From Begonia masoniana (Eukaryota; Streptophyta; Magnoliopsida; Cucurbitales; Begoniaceae), in the NCBI GenBank assembly GCA_022432975.1, contig CM039508.1:30289433-30353432 (forward strand): DNA of 64,000 bases, read 5' to 3'. Positions 44,298 to 55,493 of this stretch are shown here, piece by piece; the stretch's first letter is position 1; each line of letters begins with the position of its first letter. Made by a program: the position numbers and the translations under genes. The notes under the pieces are model-generated. The model was not told the DNA's origin. It was given only the letters and a program-made list of their open reading frames with translations, and ran no database searches.

Positions 44298-46270
44298 CTA
44301 TTTAAAGAAAGCTAAAAAATGATTCCAAAAAGCTTGACTAATATAATCAGTCACTGCAAGTTCTGAGGAGAAGTAAGCATCCACAAGAGCTTGAAGTGAA
44401 GCAATATTGGGAGGGACAGGAGGTTGATAGACCACCATGGCCTGACAGGGAGCCGGAGGTGGAGAAGGTGTTGTGTACACCACTAGTCCATACATGGAGG
44501 AGTTTCGACAGGAGGAGCAGCAGTAGACGTATCAGGAGGAGAGAATGCAAATTCAGTCTCCTGAAGATCCAGTGGCGTGAAACGCACATCTTCATAAACT
44601 TCAGGCCGGGTAAAGGGAAGAACGAGATCTTCATAGGTAGGCTCAGTGGGGCAGAGAGGGACATGTGGTGCAGGGAAAAGAGCCTCAACTTGAGATTTGA
44701 GAGCCTGAAGGTTACGGGTGAAGATCTCATTATTTCGATCCAATTTTTGATCCAGTAGACCCTGAGCCACAACAGCCTCAACGCTTAAATCCTTTTTGAG
44801 TTGAGTGATCTTTGTATCAATAGCTGTACCGAGATTATCAATGCTTGACTTCAACTCATTATACTGTGTCTCGCTGAGAGAAGATCTCCTCTGATAAAGG
44901 ATGAGAGATCCTGTGGCAGGAGCAGTTTGCAAAAGTGGTAAGGAAGGTTGGACTGGGGGAACAGGTGGAATTGAAGGAGCAATTGGATTTGGAGGATGTA
45001 AGGGGACTGTAGGAGGTGGTTGGACTGGTGATGGAGGAGCTGTATCTTGGTGGACTGGAGATGGAGGAGGTATAGGAGGCAGAGCTGGTAAACGAAGGGC
45101 AGGTGGAGGAGATGGAGGATTCACTGGAAGGGGTAGAGGCACAGAGGAGGGAGTAGACGTGTCCTCTGAAAGAATTATCCTTGAGGAAGGGACACGACGC
45201 CAACGCACTAAAGGAGGAGGTTTAAAGCTTGAAGCCTGAGATTGAGAGGGGGAATTAACAAAAGCAGGAATCTCAGAGTCATCCCCTCCTTCGGCAGTGG
45301 ACTCCTCTAGCAGGTCAAGTTTTCTCTTTCCCTTCTTAGCAACTGCAGCCTTAGCAGTTAGTCGCTTAGGAACATTCAGCACAAGCTCCTTGGTTCTGGT
45401 TCTCTTAATTCCCATTTTGCTCAAGGTGGTTCTGGAATAATAACTGGAGGGTTTAAGAGTGACAGGATCCTCATCCTCAGGAAATACAACCTCAAGCTTA
45501 GCTAGAATTTTCATTAACAACAGGTTGTAGGGTAAAGAGGTAGCCTTGGATGACACTGCCAGAATCATCCTTCGAACAATTACATATCCAATATTGAAGG
45601 GGGTCTTGTAGTAGAGTGCAAACAGAACAAAAAGTTCCATGGCACTTACTTCGTCGTGGTGACCACCCTTAGGGACAATATTGTACCCTATCATCTGATG
45701 AAAAAGTCTTGCCCTAGCGGTCATGTGTTTGCCTTTTAAATGATCAGGGATATGGTTTGGGTTCAAGGCAATGGTCTTGAGAAAACCAAGACCATCATCT
45801 GTACCAAGGAACGGAGGCTCAGTGCCGGATACATATTTGTAGGGGCAGCTATCTAGGTGAGGGCACTCCAAAATGCTATTAATGAATTGAGGGGTAATTT
45901 CTATGTGCTTGTTATACACATAGCTTTTGATAGAAGAGAAATCAGAGGGAAAACTTAAATTGGCATAGAACATTTTAATGGCTTCTGGGTAATAGAATGA
46001 CTCTACATCAAAAAGACCTAATAACCCGAGATCCTTCAAGGGTTCGATAATATTCATACCAGCTAAGTCATCAAAGAAGATACCTCAACTGGAAATTAAT
46101 GACTTGAACTGAAAGTCGTCATGGTATCTTGACTCAGCAGCTTCAGAGAGAAAGAAGAGTGATGACCATGCTTTTGCACGAGGGATCACTCGTGGAGGAC
46201 GAGCAGAAGTTTTGGCCTTCTTCATGGCCGGTTTGGAAACTGCGCGGGAGGATGAACCCAGATAATCCAT
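44298..46270 (-). pseudogene. Sirevirus pol-distal (env-position) ORF, plant-transposon-protein-like
   Basis: An ORF starting at 46270 (M-D-Y-L-G-S-S-S) is broken by a TGA at 46085-46087 and continues in the same frame to a stop at 44483. A second frame (44495-44298) looks like its C-terminal tail after a shift. Without the stop it is about 595 residues. From the N-terminus: a basic segment; a domain with F-Y-A-N-L, S-Y-V-Y-N-K-H-I-E-I-T-P-Q-F-I-N and M-T-A-R-A-R-L-F-H that resembles the putative plant transposon protein domain; a lysine-rich stretch (K-R-T-R-T-K; K-K-G-K-R-K); a long proline-rich region; and a probable coiled coil (~465-530). I see no signal peptide or membrane segment, so 'envelope' describes only its position. 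Its function is unknown. Confidence 0.8.
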
Positions 46271-46459
46271 GGAAAGAAGAATACTCGAGAGAGACGACTG
46301 GAAGGGAAGGGGTTTTTCTGAAAGAGCGCGAAAATGTGAAGCGTCTTTGAGAAGAGGCAGAGTTTAAATGAAAAAGGGGCATCGCCCGACGAGATGGAGT
46401 CACATGTGTACGACAGATTAACCCTATGGGTCACACGTGTCGGTAGATTAAAGAAATGC

Positions 46460-46565
46460 AAATGCATCTTCCGATGGCTAGAGAAAACACAGCATCTACC
46501 GATGCCTTCCGATAGACATGCATCTTCCGATGCCTATTGAAAACACAGCATCCATCGATGCCATC
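46460..46565. repeat. CATCTTCCGATGCC-type repeats between pol and the env-position ORF
   Basis: Words CATCTTCCGATGG, CATCTACCGATGCC, CTTCCGATAGACATG and CATCTTCCGATGCC are spaced 20-40 bp apart. Similar words occur in the solo LTR at 7060-7270. Confidence 0.8.
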
Positions 46566-46614
46566 ACAGAAGGAAATGCTCTAACACTCAGGAATTTCCA
46601 ACAGAGGAATAAAC

Positions 46615-49600
46615 TTAGTTTTTCTCAACCCGAATGAGCCCTAGTCTTATTCTAATATTATTGAATGTCTTTTCATCCAAAGGCTTGGTAAAGATGTCAG
46701 CTAGTTGGTCTACTGAATTAACAAATTCTAAGGATATATCACCTCTTTGTACATGATCACGAATGAAGTGATATCTAACATCAATATGCTTAGTTCTAGA
46801 GTGCTGGATAGGATTTTTGGAAATGTTAATTGCACTGGTGTTGTTACACCTAATAGGAATCATATCATAGAATAGATTATAGTCCTCTAGAGTTTGCTTC
46901 ATCCAAAGCATTTGTGCACAGTAACTGCTTGCAGCAATATATTCACTTTCTGCAGTTGACAATGCAACAGAATTCTGTTTCTTTGAGTACCAGGAAACTA
47001 AGGATTCACCAAGGAATTGACATGTTCCACTGGTGGTTTTCCTATCAACTAAACTTCCTGCATAATCAGAATCTGAATATCCTATCAGATCAAAAGAGGT
47101 GCCCTTCGGATACCATAATCCTAAATCATGAGTCCCACTTAAATATTTGAAAATTCTTTTGACAGCCAATAAGTGAGATTCCTTAGGGACAGCCTGAAAT
47201 CTAGCACATAGGCACACACTAAAGAGTATATCTGGCCTACTTGCAGTCAGATATAATAGAGAACCAATCATACTACGATATTTCTTAATATCCACATTTA
47301 TTCCATGTTCATCTTTGTCCAATTTTGTTGTGGTACTTATGGGAGTTTTAGAAGACTTAGCAGATTCTAATACAAATTTCTTAAGAAGTTCCTTAATGTA
47401 CTTTTCTTGACAGAAGAAAATTCCATCAGGAGATTGATTAATCTGGAATCCTAAGAAGAATTTTAACTCCCCCATCATACTCATTTCAAATTCACTTTGC
47501 ATGAGGGAGGAAAACTCATTACACATATTGACATTTGTTGATCCAAAAATAATGTCATCGACATAAATTTGAACTAACAGAATATCCTTATCCTTTTGCA
47601 TGGTAAATAGAGTTGAGTCAGTGTTACCCCTTTTGAAATTTCTTTCCACAAGGAAGTTCTTCAACCTATCATACCAAGCTCTAGGAGCCTGTTTAAGACC
47701 ATAGAGAGCTTTCCTTAACTTATAGACATGGTCGGGTTTGTCAAAAGCTTCAAAACCTAAGGGCTGCTCAACATAAACTTCTTCTATAATATAACCATTT
47801 AAGAATGCACTCTTTACATCCATTTGAAAGAGTGTGAAGTTTTTGTAGCAAACAAAAGCTAGGAGCATCCTAATTGACCCTAATCTAGTTACAGGGGCAA
47901 AAGATTCCTCAAAATCAATACCCTCTTCTTGAGAGTATCCCTTAGCAACTAGTCTAGCCTTGTTTCTCACAACAATCCCATTTTCATCCAATTTATTCTT
48001 ATAAACCCATTTTGTTCCAATAATGGGATGATCTTTAGGCCGTGGAACAAGTTCCCATACTTTGCTCCTTTCAAATTGATTTAACTCTTCTTGCATGGCC
48101 AAAATCCAATTTTCATCACCCTCGGCTTCTTCAAATTTCTTAGACTCTACTTGGGAAATGAATGCCACATTGGCACAGAGATTCCTAAGAGAAGCTCTAG
48201 TTTTAACTCCTAAAGAAGGATCACCTAAAACTTCATCTATTGGATGATTTTTGACCTATTTCCAATCTTTAGGAAGAGCAGGATTTTCATCATTGACAGG
48301 AACAATATCTAGAGATGTAGAAGAAGGTTCTATTGATTTTTCTACTTGAGGAGAATCACTTGGCTTTTCTAAGGAAAGAGAATCCAGTTGTTTATCCAAA
48401 ATATCATCTTCATCCACATTGATTGTGGGTTGAGGAGACTCATCAAAGTCAACATGAACTGACTCCTCAACAACTAGAGTTCTCCTATTGAATACTCTAT
48501 AAGCTTTGTTGGAAAGGGAATAACCCAAAAAAATTCCAAGATCAGATTTAGAATCGAATTTTCCTAAGTTATCCTTAGTGTTTAGAATGAAACATTTGCT
48601 TCCAAAAGCTCTAAAATACTTAACAGAAGGTGTTTTACCATTCCAAAGCTCATAGGGAGTTTTCTCAAGAATAGGTTTTATGGAGACCCGATTAAGTACA
48701 TAACAAGTTGTTGACACAGCTTCTGCCAAGAAATATTTTGGAATGGAATTCTCATTAAGCATAGTCCGAGCTAGCTCTTGGAGAGACCTATTTTTCCTCT
48801 CAACAACACCATTTTTCTGAGGGGTTCTAGGGGAAGAGAAATTGTGCTCAATTCCATACTTGAGATACAAGAGTTCAAATTTCTCATTTTCAAATTCTCC
48901 ACCATGATCACTACGAATAGCAACAATGGTGAGCTCCTTTTCATTTTGAACTCTTTTCCTAAAACTAGAAAAGGTGTCAAAAGTCTCATCCTTAGACTTC
49001 AGAAAGTGAACCCAAGTAAATCTAGAAAAATCATCAACAATAACAAAAGCATAGAATTTTCCTCCTAAGCTGGCTATATTTGAAGGACCGAAGAGGTCCA
49101 TGTGAAGGAGTTGGAGAGGCTTAGAAGTAGAAATTGCATTCTTTGATGCAAAGGAGCTTTTGATCTGCTTGCCCATTTGGCAGGCTTCACAGACCTTATC
49201 CTTTACAAAGGATATCTTAGGGATTCCTCTAACTAAATTCTCCTTAGTAATCTTAGCTAAGGTATCCATCCCTACGTGTCCTAATCTCCTATGCCAGATC
49301 CAACAGTCATTAGAAGAATTAACAGCAAAACATTTTTCATTATCACAAACAAAGTTATCTAAGTCAATAACATAGATATTCTCTTTTCTGAAACCAGTAA
49401 AGAGAACTTTGCTATTAGATATATCCTTAATAATACAGGAATTTTTCTTAAAGACTACTTTGTAACCCTTATCACATAATTGACTGATGCTCAGCAGGTT
49501 ATATTTTAGACCTTCGACTAACAGAACATTTTATATAATAATATTATCAGGATTACCTATATTGCCGATGCCAACAATTTTACCCTTCTGGTTTCCACCA

Positions 49601-49751
49601 AAGGTGACATTTCCTTTCTTTTTGTTGGCAACAGCAAACATGGATGCATCTCCAGTCATGTGCCTAGAACAGTCACTGTCCAGGTACCACTGATTCCTTA
49701 TTAGAGACACATGATCCTGCAAAACAGAGATCAAGTAGTCTTCTTAGGTAC
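46615..49751 (-). pseudogene. Sirevirus pol: protease, integrase, RT, RNase H
   Basis: One frame runs across the region with two nonsense codons, TAA at 49531-49533 and TAG at 48256-48258. Protease starts W-Y-L-D-S-D-C-S-R-H-M-T-G-D; the usual D-S-G reads D-S-D here, which may impair it. The integrase HHCC domain includes C-E-A-C-Q-M-G-K, and the core has H-M-D-L-F-G-P, R-S-D-H-G-G-E-F and V-V-E-R-K-N-R-S-L-Q-E. RT has A-F-L-N-G and the Y-V-D-D box near 47560. RNase H reaches the stop at 46615 (A-D-I-F-T-K-P-L). The upstream end meets the solo LTR at 49751. Confidence 0.93.
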
Positions 49752-50995
49752 TGATAAGTGTGTATTTTTACACACTTTATTGTACTCTTTAATACTTGAA
49801 TTGATGAGTTTTACTCAAGTATATGAAAATTCTGATATATTTAGTGAGTGTGTAGAAAAATTGGAGAATTACAGGTTTCGGTGAAATCATTCTAGAAGAA
49901 AAGCGAGCAATTGTTGATCGATCGGATATTTTAATTGTTTTAATCTCCACCGTTGATCAATTGGCTATTTTAATTAATGGAGGTGTTTGAATCTGGACCG
50001 TTGAAGCTTGTTTTAATCTTAGCCGTCGAAGATGATTGTGGGCTGGGCTTATAATTAATTGATAAATAGGTTATATGTTAACCTAATTAGAAGATTGAGA
50101 ATAGAGGGATGCAAGAGAACGAATAGGAGGCAAAGGAGACGGAAACCGGAACGAAGCGAAAGCTTCGAGAATTATTTTCAGCATAGTTTTTCTTTCCCTT
50201 CTTCTTCTGAACTATGAACTTCTTTAATTTTAGTTTTATTTTCTTTTTCTCATTCATGAACTAAATTTATTTTCTAGGGTTATGATGTAACTGAAACTCG
50301 ACTGTTTAATATTTCTAATTTAGTTTTTATTTTCCTTTTTCCAATATCGTGTTGAGTATTCTTGTCTGTTCTTCATGCTTAATTTTGCCTGATCACCAAA
50401 ATTAAGATTTTTAGGGTTGTTTCAAAAGACGGAAGTTGCGAAATAACTGGGCATTGATGAGTTTACCATAAACTGATTCTAGCCTAGGGATAGCTAGGAC
50501 TTTTATGTAGTTTTATGATTTTCTGCACTTAATGTATTCAACTGATTTGAGTTTGAGATCGGGAGGTGATAACCTGTTAGTTGGATAATATTATTATAGC
50601 TCGGGAGAGAATAATAATTAAAATAGAAAAATCGCTATCAACACGTAGGATTAAGAAATATTAACTAAATTAGGGATATTAAATAGGAAAGTGGATGTGA
50701 AATCAGAATCCCTAGATTCTTTCTTGATATTTACAAAATCTTTAATTATATTCTTATTATTTATTTTAGTTTCCTAATTAGTTTATTTAAATTACTCTAG
50801 TTATTTAATTGTTTAATTTAAAATCAAATAAAAATAAAATCTTTTTAATAAAAATTAAAGTGTTTTAGTCTAATTAATTTAAAATTGACTTAATTTAATA
50901 TTTTAGTAAAACTATTCCTCGTGGGTTCGACTCTTACTTAAAAACTATATTACTTGTGCGACACGTACACTTGCGTATCACGATTTTTCGCAACA
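49752..50995 (+). mobile_element. Athila-type solo LTR in the Sirevirus gag-pol gene, TSD GGTAC
   Basis: Starts TGATAAGTGTGTATTTT and ends GATTTTTCGCAACA. GGTAC is duplicated at 49747-49751 and 50996-51000. Both ends and much of the body match the LTRs of the Athila-like element (55494-57272), but this copy is 1244 bp and lacks the GCGATCGATC hairpin modules, so it belongs to a related subfamily. It separates gag from protease in the Sirevirus. Confidence 0.92.
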
Positions 50996-52554
50996 GGTAC
51001 CCAAATCTTTTGGGTCCTAGTGTTAGTTTTGGTTCCTTTGGGAACCCATTGCAACTTACTGCCAGTTTTCATATTATTTGTTTTTAAAAGACATACAAAT
51101 GATTTATGTCCTACTTCATTACATGCATGACAGATAGTGGATTTAACAAAAAGCTTTTTATACGTTTTCTTTTTACTAATCCCGTCATACCCTAGGCCAG
51201 TTTTATCAAACTGCACTCTCTGGCTGCTCAATAACATGTTCATATTTTTACTACCTTCAGTGAAATTCAGAACAAGTCTATTTAACGTCTCATTTTTCTT
51301 TTTAAGTACAGAGACTTCCTTATCATGCACACTATGTTCATTGGCGTGCTTCTCAATTAGGCTCGCATTTTCCTTTTTCAACATGTTATACTTGGTCTTA
51401 AGCATGCCAATTTGTTTAACCAAGTCATTGAAGGCATCAATTAGATTACCTTCATCGTCATCACTATCACTGTCACTTAAAATACTAGAGGGTGAAGAGC
51501 TAACCTTGTCCTCGTGCGCCATGAAGCACAGGTTTGCTACTTCCTCATCTTCTGATGAAGAAGTCTCTTCTTCACTATCATCCCAAGTTGCCTTCATAGC
51601 CTTCTTCTTAAACTTCTTGGGATACTTCTTTGCTTGTGGACAATCTGCCTTCATATGACCAGGCTTTCCACATCCAAAACATGTGATCTCCTTGTCTTTT
51701 TTAGACTTCTCACCATTTGAAAATCTTTTTCCCTGCATCCTCTTTCGTTGCAGGAATTTGCTGAATCTCCTGGTAATAAGGGCAATGTCCTCATCTTCTT
51801 CTTCTTCCTCAGATTCATCAGGTTTGCTCGAAGAGGCTTTGAGGGCTATGTCCTTTCTCTTGGAAATCTCCTTTTCCTTGAGATCCTCCTTGTCATTGGC
51901 CCTCATGGTAATCTCATGAGTCATCAGAGAGCCAATGAGTTCCTCGAGCTTGAGAACCTTAAGATCCCGAGCCTCTTGTATTGCTGTCACCTTTGGTTGC
52001 CAGGCTCTTGGTAGGCATCTCAAAATTTTTCTTACCTGTTCTTTACCTGAGTAAATCTTACCGAGAGCTTTTAAACTGTTAGTAATGTTAGTGAACCGAG
52101 TAAACATTGATGAAATAGGCTCATCCTTTAACATGGTAAAAAGTTCATACTCGTGAACTAACATATTTAACTTGCTCTCTTTAACCTGATTTGTACCCTC
52201 GTGTGTGACATCTAATAGGCGCCAAATCTCTTGGGCACTTTCACACCCTTGTACTCTATTAAATTCGTCTCTATTTAGAGCACAGTACAAGGTGTTTATT
52301 GCCTTGGCATTTAGGCTCAAGTTCTTCTTATCTGTATCATTTAGTTCGTGTGAAGCTTTGGGAGTTCTAATACCGTTTTCTGTTTTAAGAGCTATGAATG
52401 GACCATTTTCTATATTATTCCATAATTCATAATCTACAGCTTGAACAAATATTCTCATTCTAGACTTACAGTAAACATAATCACTACCATAAAAAAAGGG
52501 AGGTCTATTTGTTGCTTGACCTTCTACTTGTGTGGTGTTAGTGTTGAATGCCAT
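50996..52554 (-). pseudogene. Sirevirus gag, truncated by a solo LTR
   Basis: Begins M-A-F-N-T-N-T-T at 52554 and is open to the insertion point, about 520 residues. Shows P-P-F-F-Y-G-S-D-Y-V-Y-C-K-S-R-M and the copia gag core, an acidic segment, then two CCHC knuckles: C-F-G-C-G-K-P-G-H-M-K-A-D-C near 51650-51690 and C-H-A-C-N-E-V-G-H-K-S-F-V-C near 51090-51132. An acidic segment and probable coiled coil lie between them. In Sireviruses gag and pol form one long frame; here the link to protease is lost because of the 49752-50995 insertion. The coding frame itself shows no stop. Confidence 0.93.
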
Positions 52555-52604
52555 TATAAAAATGTATAACACAGATTGTTTAAATACAGCTTAGACAAAG
52601 ACAA

Positions 52605-52620
52605 CCTTGCTCTGATACCA
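52605..52620 (-). promoter_or_regulatory. Sirevirus primer-binding site (tRNA-iMet)
   Basis: TGGTATCAGAGCAAGG in sense, two bases after the 5' LTR end. Confidence 0.9.
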
Positions 52621-52622
52621 AT

Positions 52623-54068
52623 TGTAGGATCGAGATTGTCTAAGAGGGGGGTGAATTAGACCTTTTTAAATTTAATTTCAAATCTAACCAAATTTCTCTC
52701 TTGAATAAAATACTTAAAGATTAATAGCAGACAACCAAATATAAAGTAAAGAGAGAGAGAGAGAGAGAAATTCAACACCACAGTTTTTAACGTGGTTCGG
52801 CTAAACTGCCTACATCCACGCTCCAAGGCTCCCCCTTGAAGATTCCTTACTTCTCCTCAACGAGAAATGCTGATCGAACTTTACGGGCTTCGATCTACAG
52901 CCTTACACAATCCTGGATTGAACTTTACGGGCGTCAATCCACTGCCTTACAGGATTTTCAGATTTGAATGACAGATTATGCTAATCTACAAACTCTCAAA
53001 AACAGAATCTCAAGTTTTGGAATAGAGAGATGTAGATAAGAAATACAGAGTATGATTCGCACGTTAGGGCTCAGAAAATCAAATTCGCAAAAGTTATATC
53101 TTCGTGCTCTAACCTCGGCTTAAATACTTTGTCTTCTTTTTCAGCTTAACTTCAATGCTCCTTAACCAATAATAGAAACTTTGTTACCGTTGGAGCAGCT
53201 TTCGTACAAGTTCAGGTAGCCGTTGCCGTCTGTAGTTGCAAGTCGTCGTCGCCATTAAAGTTCTGGAGTTAATGCTGAAAACGACGTCACTGTAGCTTCG
53301 CAGCTATTTTGAATTCTGGCAGAAGATCATCGGTGGAAGCAGTTTTAATTCACTTGCCACGTCATCGGTATGTGTTGCTCTAAGAGTCCATTGGTATGTG
53401 CAACTTAAGAGTTATCGGCAGGTGAATCTTCAACGCCATCGGTAGGTGAAGCTTGAAGAACCATCGGCAGGTGTATCTTGAACTTCATCGGCAGGTGCAA
53501 GCTTAACAGCGCCATCGGCAGATGAAGGCTTTGAATTTCATCGGTAGATGCACCTTGAAAAAGTGTCGGCAGATGCATCTTGAACTTCATCGGCCTGAAG
53601 ACTCCATCGGCAGATGCAAGCTTTAAAGTCCATCGGCAGGTGCAACTTGTAAGCCATCGGCATGAACATTTTCAAAAGCGCCATCGGTATGAGTTGCTTC
53701 AAATGCCATCAGCAGAAGCACTTCTTTTTTTTGTCGTTTAGCGATCGACAGAAGGAACTTTTCTTTGTCGTTTAGCGATCGGCATGAAGGAACTTTTCTT
53801 TGTCGTTTAGCGATCGGCATGAAGGGACTTGTCTTTGTCGTTTAACGATCGGCATGAAGTTTTCAGCCCTGTTTTACTTATTCAGTCCTGTACACTTAAC
53901 CCGATTCATTAGACAACTAAAATACCCTTTTTAAGGGCATTTTCAACAGATTAAATTACTAATGTATATTCGATATTCTCATTCACTTAACATAATCAAA
54001 TTACAATATTAACCATTCAAACATATCATCAAAAACATATTTAGACTTAAAAATCATTTAAGACAACA
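52623..54068 (-). repeat. Sirevirus 5' LTR
   Basis: 1446 bp. It is close to the 3' LTR, with few substitutions, one fewer 36-bp unit and a 6-bp difference near 53220. It includes the minisatellite 53310-53870. Confidence 0.93.
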
Positions 54069-54073
54069 TATAT

Positions 54074-55493
54074 ATGGATGCCTGTTTGGGCTGATGCTTT
54101 TATCTGAGGCCGTTTGAGCTTTTTAATATTTGTCTTCGGTTGTTCTGGGTTACGATGGGCAAAGCAACCAAAGTCAGATTTGATTGTTGTTTGAGGATGA
54201 TTGAGCCTTAATATCGATATTCGTTCTTTTTGGGTTGTGTCTTGTCGAGCAACAAAAGTCGAATTGTATGCACCTTCTGCAACGTGAATGTTGCTGTTTA
54301 TACGTTGCAAAAATGAGTAATAGGCGGTAATGACGTGCTTCTTGGATTTTGAATCTCTAAACCTGACCAAAATATTTTTGACTGATACGATGTTGCAAGT
54401 GGTGTCGCTGCCTGGTCTTTGAATCTCCGACCACCCTTTGATTTACGGGTTTAGTGTTAGTGAGTTGTCTGCCAGTAGTCCGAGTGACGTGGCTAGAACT
54501 TAGGATCACTATCATTTTGCAGCTTTTTTCTCACTCATGAGGTGCAATCGGATCTACGGTTGTCACATTTCCCTGATGGTATGTTAGAGAGGTCCTTGAG
54601 TGACACTTCTTTTTCACTAGAATAGTTTTCTACGAAAACAGAGGAGGCTTATTTATTTATACCTAAATATGTAACAATGTTTTTTTTAACCTGCCACATT
54701 GACGATTTGTTGAGTTTGTTTTTAAAATGGTAATAAGGATTTAATGTTTTGAAAACCTTAGCTCGTAGAGCTTGTTTGAATAGAAAAGAAAATATTTTTT
54801 TATGTAAACCAATGCACTGCATTTTCTTTATAACAACTTCATAGTTTTAAAAGAAAATGATAAAACGGGTTTTACATATGCATTTGATAGGGTTCTCTAT
54901 TGAGTTAGTCACTTAATCTAAAGACCCTTTTCCATATCTCAGGTTAGGATCGTGCAAGTTGAAGTTGCTGATTCTCGTCGATGATTGGATCCCCTTTCTT
55001 CGTCCTCCTCTTTGTTGTTTCTCGAGTGTTATTATTTGTCTGGGTGAGAAACTCTCTAGTTTTATTATTTCTTTCCTTTAGTCTATATAAGTTATTTAGA
55101 TATTTGATACTTTATTTTCTTGCATAGTATTTTATTGGATTGTTAAGTTTTGCACTATCTTATTTTTATATGATCGCTATATGGATTTTTGTCCATTCTT
55201 CATGAGTCATGACTCATTTTATTTAAAGTCTTCTGCTACTAAACCTAGCCTTAGGCTAATTGATCGGGTCCTCTCCAAGGATTGAGTTGCTCAACTTAGC
55301 ATTCTTTTCTCTAGGCTCACCTTCGGGTCATGATATTATTTATCTAAGCTGCTCCTTACTTTAACATTATTGGCTTCACCTCTAAACACTCGATGCTTTG
55401 CTTTTCTAAATCTCTCAAGTAATCTTATTTCAAGAGAATGAGCAGCAATCTTGGTCATAGCCTCAACAAGCGCTTTCATGACTGTATGCATTT
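54074..55493. other. Unclassified region between the Sirevirus and the Athila-like element
   Basis: Mostly without signal. On the minus strand 55493-55345 gives about 50 residues (M-K-A-L-V-E-A-M-T-K-I-A-A-H; L-L-E-R-F-R-K; V-F-R-G-E-A) ending in TAA. This is weakly reminiscent of a Ty3/gypsy gag start and could be an old fragment cut by the Athila-like insertion. Confidence 0.35.

Larger units (their letters stand above)
42505..54068 (-). mobile_element. Sirevirus (Ty1/copia) with env-position ORF, interrupted by an Athila-type solo LTR
   Basis: LTRs at 42505-43988 (3') and 52623-54068 (5') run TGTTGT...CCTACA in sense. TSD TATAT lies at 42500-42504 and 54069-54073. In sense order: 5' LTR, PBS TGGTATCAGAGCAAGG two bases later, gag with two zinc knuckles, protease, integrase, RT, RNase H, a further ~600-residue ORF, several GGGGGAG tracts, then the 3' LTR. 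The pol-distal ORF and the multiple polypurine tracts, including AAAAAGGGGGAG next to the LTR, are hallmarks of the Sirevirus lineage. Only a few stops and one 1244-bp insertion disrupt it, so it is moderately young. Confidence 0.95.

Noticed and set aside
44901..45239. Plus-strand glycine-rich frames (also 44396-44758)
   Set aside because: Antisense shadows of the proline-rich env-position ORF.
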